Of a stretch of 64,000 nucleotides of DNA, positions 55,341 through 64,000 are shown in pieces. This stretch comes from Parasitella parasitica (Eukaryota > Mucoromycota > Mucoromycetes > Mucorales > Mucoraceae). Position 1 is the stretch's first letter. Every line of letters starts with the position of its first letter. The notes below the pieces were generated by a model. That model did not search any database. It was given only the letters and a program-made list of their open reading frames with translations, and was not told where the DNA came from. Location of the stretch: contig MU619238.1 in the NCBI GenBank assembly GCA_025201805.1, positions 290,848 to 354,847 on the forward strand. Reading direction: 5' to 3'. The position numbers and the translations under genes are program-made.

Positions 55341-56615
55341 TCAATTCTTAAAGGTGCAGGCCAGCAGGTAAACGACAATGCAAACACTGAAAATCCACAC
55401 CCTTTCACTCCTTCGTTTCCTGTCCGAGTCCACTTTCCATTGGCGCAATTCGTCCATTTGCAACAGCACTTGCTCAACCATTTCTGTACTCTTTTCGCCC
55501 TTCCGCTTGACTCTGTACAGCTCTTGCTCCATCAGGTCCATCCGATCGTGCAATAGCATGTTGTTGTTTGTGCCATTGCGATTTGCTGCTGCTTTTGCGG
55601 TTGTACTGATAGTATTTGTTACACCATGTTCGTCTTGTTGCTGTGGGGATAGACTAGGCTTCTTTTCCTCCTCCTCCTCTCTTGTGCTGCTCAACCTTGC
55701 CGCCGCATCTCGTTGATATGCACCCAAATGCCCGATTTCATTCATAATCTTCTCCGCCATAACAGCAGTGTAGAGCTGCTGCAGCAGCAGGCTCTGAGCT
55801 AGGTACTCTTTCTTCAATGGCATGTTTCCGAGCATCATGTTGTCAGACAAAACTCTTGCTGGTGTGATTGCCGCCGACTGACCCCCTCGCGGCGTAAGGG
55901 TCTGCAAGTCGCATAGGATCCCTTGCAATGCATCCCACATTGATCCGGAGCGGTCCAAAACAGCGTCATGTACTGTGCTTTGCTGCAAAAATTGCTCGTA
56001 TGCCCACACTTGCCATCTCACTAGTCCGCTCTCTGTCCTGTCCTTCATGACCATCCCCCTCTGCTTGGACCTTGAAATCTGCGTTCTTATCTTGCGGTTG
56101 GAGATCTCGATTGCCTCGAACGTGGCTTCCAGTAACGCGCGAGTCGAATACAGCAGATGCGGCACCGTTGGAATAATCCAGTTGTGCATCATCTCGTCCC
56201 GGCTTGTGTTGTCAGAAGAAAAGCATGCGTCGAGCTCTGTGCTGAGCAACAGCCCCAGTTCATGCTCAACGCCAAAGGCCAAAGCCATGTCTCTAGCTTT
56301 GTCTACATTGACCCATATGTCACAGTAGGGAAACTGTGCAATCAGAAAATCCACTTCAAAATCTGTCATTTTCAGATCAAACAAGAACAGGCCCTCTGTA
56401 AGCGTGATACCCTTTGCTCTGAATAGCTGTCCTACAGATATGTAATGACGTTCAAATTCATAGTGGATGAGTCGGTAGATGGGCGTGTTGTTTAGCTCGA
56501 CTTTGAACGCTGGATACATTTTAGTCCGATGCTTGAGCAGAGCATCTGGCGTGTTTTCTATTTCCCAGTTAAAGAGCAATTGAAATTGTACGGGTAAATG
56601 CTGGGCTTCTTCCAT
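55341..56615 (-). CDS. unrecognised tail-anchored protein, 424 aa
   Basis: A single exon. The first 240 residues look folded and helical/beta-mixed (FERHYISVGQLFRAKGITLT, LFLFDLKMTDFEVDFLIAQ) and include RGMVMKDRTESGLVRWQVW. Then come an acidic/Gln-rich linker (EEEEEKKPSLSPQQQDEHG), a probable coiled coil (HDRMDLMEQELYRVKRKGEK) and one C-terminal hydrophobic segment (about residues 402-421), giving a tail-anchored topology with a two-residue KN tail. No known domain is recognised; it may be lineage-specific. Intact length and codon pattern argue for a real gene. Confidence 0.7.
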   Translation of the reverse strand: MEEAQHLPVQFQLLFNWEIENTPDALLKHRTKMYPAFKVELNNTPIYRLIHYEFERHYISVGQLFRAKGITLTEGLFLFDLKMTDFEVDFLIAQFPYCDIWVNVDKARDMALAFGVEHELGLLLSTELDACFSSDNTSRDEMMHNWIIPTVPHLLYSTRALLEATFEAIEISNRKIRTQISRSKQRGMVMKDRTESGLVRWQVWAYEQFLQQSTVHDAVLDRSGSMWDALQGILCDLQTLTPRGGQSAAITPARVLSDNMMLGNMPLKKEYLAQSLLLQQLYTAVMAEKIMNEIGHLGAYQRDAAARLSSTREEEEEKKPSLSPQQQDEHGVTNTISTTAKAAANRNGTNNNMLLHDRMDLMEQELYRVKRKGEKSTEMVEQVLLQMDELRQWKVDSDRKRRSERVWIFSVCIVVYLLACTFKN

Positions 56616-57423
56616 AAGTTGATTGGGATACTTGGGCGAAAAAAAAAAAAAAAAAAAAATGGATTGACAGCGAGACGCCCGAGTAATTTATTTCAACACA
56701 AATATATACACAAGTGCACAAGCCAAGAGCCTCTTGGCTATCGTGGCTGACGTTTTATAGATCTGCTCATATACCATCAATTTTTTTTTTTGGTTACTGG
56801 CATGTTACAAATACTAACTCTAACAATTGTCCAGCTTTCCGACCATCATATAAGGGTAGAATCACATATCAACTCATATTCGAGCCTTATAGTACCTGAA
56901 AACCGGCAATTTGAAGGCATGTTATCTCGAGGTAGAGAGGACCAGTTGAGCTCAGAACTACGCACCTGCTATAATTACAGTCAGCAGTAATATAAATAAG
57001 ACATGTCTAGACCCAACATCTCAAACCGTTTATTTTATGGTTTTTCTTTAGAATTCTGCCTTTTGTATAATTGCCATTTACGCAAACATTTCAGAGCAAT
57101 ATTTCTTGATTCTATACACCAATAGATGCATCACAAATTCAAGTACATTTTTATGAATTACACTTGCGTATATTTTGAGAAATTCAAGTTTAAAACTTTG
57201 CATGTCTGGCAAAAGTAAAGTTTGGGCTTAGTAGTGTCCTCTTATTCAACTGATACTGGTTACAATAGATAGCGTACCCTCATGCAAGCATTATACGCGC
57301 GTTGTTTCCACATTTCGTTTAGAAAAACAGTTTATTATTATTATTCTATAGTGCAAATAAACTTAAACGCTCTTTTTGCATTTGAAAATGATCAACGTAC
57401 AGTATTATAATAAAAAAGTAAGC
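56616..57423. other. intergenic, AT-rich
   Basis: An A run of about 20 at 56639-56659. No gene is seen; 3' side of the lectin-like gene. Confidence 0.5.
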
Positions 57424-57933
57424 TTAATCATAGTATTCTTCCAAGATCCAACGTTGGTTGGAAGCAACTTCACCATCGCGCTTTTCATACAAAATGACGG
57501 GGACACCATCGCCATCCTCGCGAGCTTGGATATCCAAGACCAAATCCGGACGAGCTGAGCAAAAGATATAGCCATCTTCATCAATGCCCCACTTTTGATT
57601 AGCGGCTTCCTCAGACATCTTTTGGGCATATTGAATGATTGCAGACTCGGATTTCATTTCGCCGCCATTGATGTCGAGAACCTTGGCAGAATTCGCATTG
57701 ATAAAGTAACCATCTTGATAACGCCACAGTTGGTTCAAGCAATCATCACTCTTTTGAGAATAGACAATCACTTCGGCAGCATCCTAAATAGACAGATAGA
57801 AACGGCTGTCAGTACATTTGTCGCATAGGCTGAGAAAAGTTCAAAATTTATAAAATACCTCAGTAGAGCCTTCCTTCACATCAAGAACACGGCCGTTCAT
57901 TTGGCTTTTGATGAAATACATGGTTCCAGTCAT
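57424..57933 (-). CDS. ricin-B-type (beta-trefoil) lectin-like protein, 144 aa
   Basis: Two exons (57859-57933, 57424-57783; intron 75 bp). The protein is a single beta-trefoil of three similar repeats. Each repeat has a V/VLDI strand (GRVLDVKEG, AKVLDINGG, DLVLDIQAR) and the diagnostic QxW motif (NQLWRYQDG, NQKWGIDED, NQRWILEEY). There is no signal peptide and no catalytic domain, so it is a cytosolic carbohydrate-binding-type protein, not a toxin. Ligand and role are unknown. Fungal proteins of this size and fold are often abundant or stress-related. Confidence 0.85.
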
Positions 57934-58231
57934 CTTGAACAAATAAATTTATTGTAGAATAAACAAGTAGGATAATAAAAGCTCGGTTAAAAGGATGTTA
58001 TTTTATAGTTTTTTCTTCTGTATGATATAGATGCACAATGATCTAATTATAATATAATTTCTGCCTCTTACCATTATCGTTTGTATTCGGAACACATTGT
58101 GTGTATTCCGGGCTGTGCGCTAATTATGGACAAGTAGTCGGTTCTTCAAGTCTATGTAGTACTTGAAAGTCAGATTCTTAATAGATATCATGATTAATGT
58201 TTGTATATAAAGCCTAGAACGATCTTGATCT

Positions 58232-59383
58232 TTATTTTTTTAAACTATATGAATACACGTTATCGATAAGCCTTGACTGCAGCGCTTGAATTTCAGCATA
58301 CACTACATAGACAATTAAAAATGAGTAAAATTGCGTGCATGAATCTATTTTAGGGTCAGCTTACAATCGTCTGCAAAGACAATACTAGGATCTGCTTCTA
58401 TCCAGACATTCTGCAAGAATGCTAGTAGTGAACCGGTCAGTAAGACAGATTCTTCTACTGGAAGCTTTTCAATGTAATCAAAATCAACTTGGAATGGATT
58501 TTTGGGGTTCGATGTCATTAACAATACTTCAGCCACCATTTCCCATAACGAAACATCTAGAACAAGATATATAGGTTTTGAAAACTTGTCAATCAATCAA
58601 CATGATGTTTTATATGTACCATTTATTTTCCATTCATTGGTCTTTTGTAGCTGTAAAGGATTATCGTCATCTTCTATGTGTCCTGGTTGTGCTCGAATGA
58701 GTTGGTCGTGATGCGATCTTAGCTTTAATACAGGTTACATATCAAATATTATTATAAAGACTGCACTTGCACACCTACCCAGACGTACGGACATCTATAT
58801 TTAGCATAGCCTGCTACAAGGAATACGATTTTATTTTTTTCCTATACATCACAAAGTATTTTAGCTATGTGCTTGGAATATATATATATATATGTATGAT
58901 GTATACTAACTTGACGGAAATCTTCGTCTAATGGACTTTGAGGCTCGGGTGATTGCCATTGAGACAGTTTGCTTCTAAATGAAGGTTATCATTAGTCATT
59001 GATCAAACAATAAGCAAGTAAATCTCAGGAACGTCTAATACTGAGGGTAATATTTAGTGAGGACATCTTTTGGCATCAAAACGGAGGGAGTTGGTGTGTA
59101 ATTATTGGTATATATGCATAAAACAAGTTCTTCTCGGCCTCTGACAAACGATTCAAAGTGCTTGAAGCCCTATTTTATCTGTTATTACTACTATGTTTGT
59201 ATCGAGTCCGAAAATTTAATCATACTCTTAGACTTCCCAAAGTTAAACACTCTTGAAGAAAGGCAGCTAATCGTGTAGAATTCTTAACAAGTTCTCTCTA
59301 CAATAACAAAAAAAAAACGTGAATACATGCTATCTGTATCCGAATAAATATGTGTTTATTACGTTAGGGTCTGGTCCCAGCAT
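58232..59383 (-). CDS. unrecognised 226-aa protein, eight exons
   Basis: Exons 59363-59383, 59226-59297, 59042-59169, 58911-58974, 58779-58813, 58620-58717, 58365-58556 and 58232-58302 join in frame to 226 aa. The start is MLGPDPN in a 21-nt first exon. Visible stretches are RELVKNSTRLAAFLQECLTL, LVLCIYTNNYTPTPSVLMPK, DVSLWEMVAEVLLMTSNPK and a C-terminal helix (AEIQALQSRLIDNVYSYS). There is no TM or signal peptide. Consistent phases at seven junctions support a real gene. I cannot place the family. Exon 5 has a CAG/CAG acceptor choice (58813 or 58810). Confidence 0.65.
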
Positions 59384-59550
59384 TTCTATGTTACTGAAGA
59401 GTTGTTGTTATTTTACGTTTGTTTTACTGCAAATCTCGGGTATAATATGTAGACAGGTGGAAAATAGATAAAATATATTCTTGTTGAACGCATCACAAAA
59501 AGCTCCACCACCATGATGTACGAATTTAGTTCATCACGTGTACAACTGTA

Positions 59551-59856
59551 TTGCATTTTTTATCAATTATGTGGATATCCTATGGTTGTGTCCATATACG
59601 GCATATCAACAGGATTTACAAAGGCGCACAATCATCTAGAAACCTTGTTCATGTGTCATTTCAAGATGCCATTGATCAACGTAGCAAAACCATGCTCTCA
59701 GCCAGGATGACATTTCTGGTTTATGTATGTATACACTTTTCGAGATATATGTTTATCATACAGTCAGACAATCAGTTAGCCTTGAATCAATCAGCTGGGA
59801 TCCTTTACAAACGTATCAAGCCTTCTTCTGTCGCCAAATACTTTAAAGAGATGTAA
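59551..59856 (+). CDS. possible small gene, divergent from 58232-59383
   Basis: An open frame contains RIYKGAQSSRNLVHVSFQDA and ends SAGILYKRIKPSSVAKYFKEM. The probable start is an ATG at 59514 spliced to AG at about 59611, or the internal ATG at about 59569. An optional 45-nt GT-AG interval lies inside. No family is recognised. The C-terminal part looks protein-like, but evidence is thin. Confidence 0.3.
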   Translation: MHFLSIMWISYGCVHIRHINRIYKGAQSSRNLVHVSFQDAIDQRSKTMLSARMTFLVYVCIHFSRYMFIIQSDNQLALNQSAGILYKRIKPSSVAKYFKEM

Positions 59857-60525
59857 TCATTGAGCCGTCTTTACAGCTTTTCTTTCATTTTTGTTCGACT
59901 ATGAATTATTCAACTGTATAACATAATTTTAAAACAAAAGAGACAGAGAGAGGAGAAATATCCCCCTAAGAATATTTCAAGTAGGGACAAGAAGTATTAG
60001 ATTTCTATTTTGAATTAAAAATGCCCAAGAATAGAAAACATTTTATAATAATATGCGAGATTGCGACGCCCTAATTATTTTATTTTTGATTAAACAGCCA
60101 TTGTGCAGGAGCAATAGGTATTTTTAAATGAATGACTACTGTATTTGGGTTTTCGGACCACAATACAAAATTGTTTGAACTTCATAATGTTTGAATGTTG
60201 ATAATATATTTCGGATATATCCGTTAGATATTAAACATCTGAATAAGCTCAAATATGTAGATAAGTCTATAAAACTGCAAAGGTATTCAAACTAAATTAC
60301 ACAACTATCAAACTATCAAACTATCAAAGTGCATATACTAGCAAGGCTTTAAATTGTACTTATCCGTCAAATTATGCATTTACATAGTGGCAGCTTATCC
60401 CTGAATCTAAACTTAACCCAGCCATTTCATTTTGTTTTCTCCTTTGATTATATGTCTCTTCAAAAATCATAGCATATTCAAGCAAATGACAATATAAATT
60501 CACATTAACATTTTATGTTAGGTAC
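59857..60525. other. AT-rich intergenic with short tandem ACTATCAA repeat
   Basis: ACTATCAA is repeated three times at about 60303-60328. No gene is seen. Confidence 0.5.
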
Positions 60526-61964
60526 AGTCGGAACTCGTTATAACGGACGGGTTAGTGAACAAAAATATGTTTGATATAGCAAGATATGCTCTATTTAGAA
60601 TTTGATACTCTACAGTACAGTATCTGGAACCTGAAATCTACCAGAAGCTTATTATAAAGCTTAACTTTTGCTAATAAAATTACCTCAACCCCAATCCTGA
60701 CCTCTATTTTACTTTCTATTTTACATGTTTAGCACTAGAATTACAAAAAAAGGAACTCTTGAACTGACATTAAGTATTATTATAAGCAACAATGGTAATA
60801 GGACTTCTCTGTCACTAGCAATTACCAACTTTTGGTTTGTTCACAAATAACAAGGGGTAATTGCAGCAAAACATTGCATTCATAAATTATCCTCTTCTGC
60901 TTCCAACGCGATGAGCCACAGCTGTTTTATCATTTTACTATAAAGAAAGTTATACTTGTGGCATCAAAATACTTACTTTGTAGAGCTGCGTCATGTACTA
61001 GAATTGATATTGACGAGATGTCATCTCCAGATAGGTATTTTTTACAGCTTAAAAGCAAGAAATTTAGCTTTGTGTGCCATTTTTTGATTAATTTTTATAA
61101 TGAAAGGTGCCCCAAAAACACCAGAAATAGTATCTATTGGGAAAAAACTATATTATATATGATTATGGTGCAATTTGAGCATGATTTTTTTTTCGATGCA
61201 AAATCATGGATTTTTTCGATTTTTTCCTTGTATTCACACATCCAAAATCATTGATTATGCATTATCCTCGATTTTGACCCCAAAAATGCAACTTTTTACT
61301 ATGTCATATATTAGAGGAAAATGATCGTAAAAGACCACTCCTTGATCTGAAAGACTGAAAATGCGCTCTGATTAAGCAAAATTTCGACTTTTCCCTCTTG
61401 ATCTGTTTTGAGGTTTTCCCGACATAATTTCTTCCATAAGCATAAGAGAATAACGAAATGATACCAGCGTGTAGAGCGTCCAAAAATACAGCTATTATCA
61501 TAGACTGACGGCCGTAGTATGCATAGTACCAGAAGATGATATCTTGCCTTAAAGAAGTAATTTAGTTTTCGAACTGTCCAAATGGAGTTTCTAAAAGAAG
61601 TTTTCCTTCCTGATTTTGGACGCGTTTGAATCTCCGACATCAAAGAAAATTGGTGTAATTTTTAAAGAAAGCGTTAGCTTTGAGAAGCCACAGCTTATCC
61701 AATTTAAGAGAGAAACAATTGAAGCCTAGTTCATTTAAATTGTGTACTTCGTAGCTTTCTAATGGTAGTACTTGCATGTCTGTACCTGGCCTAACGATCT
61801 CACGCTCCGACTTTGAAAAATACTTTTCCAAAAAAGTCGTTACCTTCATCTGATGTCAACTTAAAAAGTACAAAAACTTGCTCTAAGCTATGCAAACATG
61901 TAATCAAAAGGTGCCTTATAGTCTAATGCTTAAATTTAAATTACTCTTTTTTGTGTTTGAAATT
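60526..61964 (-). mobile_element. dispersed repeat copy 2 with pogo/Tigger-like terminus
   Basis: From 60575 on, this is an inverted, nearly identical copy of 21937-23331. It extends to CAGTCGGAACTCGTTATAAC at 60526, preceded by TA. That resembles the inverted-repeat terminus of pogo/Tigger elements inserted at TA. No opposite terminus and no transposase were found, so it is probably a non-autonomous or truncated copy. Confidence 0.7.
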
Positions 61965-62018
61965 GCTAAACATTGTTTTCTTACAGTTTTTGTCTTTTTT
62001 TTACAATAACAAAATAAA

Positions 62019-62049
62019 GTTCCCGAAAAAAAAAAAAAAAAAAAAAAAA
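62019..62049. repeat. poly(A) tract
   Basis: A run of more than 20 A at the junction between repeat copy 2 and the transposase relic. Confidence 0.8.
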
Positions 62050-62199
62050 TCAGGCGCCTAAAATCTACGCTGGCTTTGCAAAGACACACACTTTCGAACC
62101 ATTCCAATATTATGGAAAAGATGGCACAGGTTTGACCAGCTATCCTACTGTGCAACTGGATATAGAGAACCCAGCTTGGTATTTGTCTGACAAGACCTT

Positions 62200-62420
62200 C
62201 TACACTAGAAGACGCCAGATCAACAGAAGGTATAAGTGCCAGAGAAAAGGGAACGATCTGCCACCAGGAAAATACACCCATTCATAAAAAATTATTTGTA
62301 TAAAAATTTATGAAATCCTAAGGACATAAATAAAGCCTATCTTCAACATTGCTCTCCGTTTCTGAATCCAATTAAAGGTTTTTGATCCAAAGTCAACAGG
62401 CACACTTACACCCAGAATCA
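62200..62420 (+). pseudogene. Tc1/mariner-like transposase relic
   Basis: Translation in shifting frames gives CHQENTPIHKKLFV, then LQHCSPFLNPIKGF-stop-SKVNRHTYT, the degraded C-terminal DDE block (compare DNAPIH and SPFLNPIE...WSK). Several stops and shifts make it non-functional. It differs from the relic at 24756-24976. Confidence 0.65.
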
Positions 62421-64000
62421 CAGATGTTTGTCAATAGACAACCATAAAAATTTTTAAAAAATATATTGAAATTAAAGATATGATGTAAATAGGTTATTTT
62501 ACAACACATTCTCTTTGTATTTTCACTATGAATGAAACAAAGCAACCACTCTTTTTTTCTAAATATGGATTGAAATCTTTTTAGAGAAACATATATCTTC
62601 TCTTAAAACTTTCTAAGCTTTTATCAAAAGTAATAGGTTTGTTACCAGAAGTCCTAATATATACTATCACAATTACCATGACCTTTATCATTTACTTGAA
62701 CTTTTTTTTCAGAAACTGCAAAATGACAGTAGTAGGAAAACCGGAGCTTTTGACTTCACTATACAGCTTGCTCTGTTGAGGGCCCTTGGGGGGGGATGGT
62801 CATAGCACACAAGAAGGTTTTTATTTTATTTGGATTCTGTCATGCCGCTAAGCGCTTTATCTTACTGAAAACATCAGATTACTACTTTTTATATATAAAG
62901 TCCAACTTTGTTGGTATATCACAAACCTTTGAATACAGCAAGTGACAAATCTCACGCAAGAATATCCAAATAATAAACGGAAAAGTGATCGCTTTTTTTT
63001 TACTCGAGTTATTCGCATTAAAAGGTCATCAGGTCATAATATCGTTGGAAACTGAAGGCTGATGATAACGCTGTTGGCTCAAGGATCTGTTTGAAGAGCC
63101 TGCTTCTATCTCAAAAGACCTGTGATGTTTTTAGCGAAGGACTTCAGCTCCCGAGGAGTTATCGGGCAGACGATTTGTAAAAAGATATTTGTATAGTGTT
63201 TTATTCATCGTCAATTCAGTATAGAGCCTCAAAGAAGACCTGGTTGACTAACACAGTATTAGTTATGACTTGAACCATCAAAATGCATACAATCATCAAT
63301 TTACTGAAAAAACGGCATTTTGCTGTGGCTGACAATATTCACCCAGCTGGACTGCATAGGCTACATTATTTGGGCAAAGTCCTACAAGAGGCAGGTGTAG
63401 CACAAACACATCGTCAGCGACCCTTCAGCACTTTTGATGGTTGAAAAGCCCTCCAGACATCGAGCCCCTGTGTGAACTGCACGATGCGTATGTCATTAGG
63501 GCTCCAGCAGTACGGGATAATAACGTTGTATCACTATCTGCTTCTTATTCCAACATGCCAATATCTCGATCATCATCCACCTTGTGGAGAGTGGTTGACA
63601 AATCAGACGACAGAATGCAGTGTTCCTCCTGAATACGACAATATGATAATGGGTTATTGTATCTCATCTACCGACTTGTTCTGTTCCTCACATGCGGGGT
63701 TCGCTGTTCATATTACACACCTCGTGTTGAACCCAGAAACGCCCAAGATACCGTACACTTCCCCTCCAGTTACCAACCTAACATTGGCGTTGTTATAGTT
63801 TGTGTCTTTTTCTCCAGCCCATGATCCGATCTCAACCTTGTGTTTCTTAACCATGCGACAGTGATCACTCCTTGCAGCGTAACTTTGGAAGTGTGAGCTC
63901 TCTTTGAAGAAAGCCATCAACCTCATTTCCTATTTCGAATTATTTTTGTCTATGTCCTCTACTTGTATTTTGAAAGGCTTTAAGCACTAAATATACTGAA
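62421..64000. other. right-end region without a supported gene
   Basis: Mostly AT-rich. A 72-codon minus-strand frame at 63708-63926 (FFKESSHFQSYAARSDHCRM...) has a GT donor near its end and could be a first exon of a gene or a transposon piece. Several plus-strand frames at 63440-63800 are not recognised. The window ends before anything can be completed. Confidence 0.35.

Overview
The window is nuclear DNA of a filamentous fungus, most likely a Mucoromycota/Mucorales species. The reasons are short GT-AG introns (mostly 49-90 bp) in nearly every gene, very AT-rich intergenic DNA with long A/T runs, single-gene transcription units with no operons, a pol III tRNA gene, and a protein set typical of that group (membrane-anchored amidohydrolase, dynactin Arp10 subunit, lipin, PEX6, SLC41, Ariadne-type E3). 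Species cannot be named from the sequence. Exon boundaries given here were assigned by eye; in each main multi-exon model the exons add up to an intact reading frame.

Left part (1-15.5 kb): an ER Hsp40 (Scj1-like, ending HQEL), a large membrane-anchored amidohydrolase, an Arp10/Arp11-like actin-related protein, the ER Hsp70 Kar2/BiP (ending HDEL), a lipin/Pah1-type phosphatidate phosphatase and an unrecognised conserved-looking 243-aa protein. BiP and its J-protein lie 7 kb apart on the same strand.

Mobile block 1 (15.7-17.7 kb): a 1.97-kb element with 24-bp terminal inverted repeats and TTA target duplications. It carries the remains of a Fanzor (eukaryotic TnpB) gene: zinc ribbon, RuvC-III-like NRD motif and the rearranged Glu. 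An 820-bp assembly gap hides its left half, and the copy appears internally deleted.

Middle (18.6-44.4 kb): a secreted subtilase, a block of decayed DNA transposons (21.9-25.0 kb), hexokinase, TTC27/Emw1, tRNA-Met(CAT), PEX6, an alanine/serine-glyoxylate aminotransferase, a MYND-finger protein and a two-TM GNAT protein. PEX6 and the aminotransferase both connect to peroxisome or glyoxylate metabolism.

Right part (44.4-64 kb): a gene-poor stretch with a possible broken gene, a His/Gly/Ala-rich tandem-repeat protein broken by a 480-bp gap, then six genes on the minus strand: Ariadne RBR ligase, mitochondrial PDK/BCKDK-type kinase, SLC41 Mg2+ transporter with two GC-AG introns, a tail-anchored unknown, a beta-trefoil lectin-like protein and an eight-exon unknown. 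The window ends in repeats, including an inverted copy (60.5-62.0 kb) of the repeat at 21.9-23.3 kb, and a Tc1/mariner-type transposase relic.

The most promising non-standard signals are the Fanzor-bearing element, a nine-unit 22-bp phased array at a transposon end (23,346-23,543), an ungapped 77-bp sequence present at 5,621 and 31,019, and an in-frame upstream ATG on the aminotransferase that could give dual targeting.
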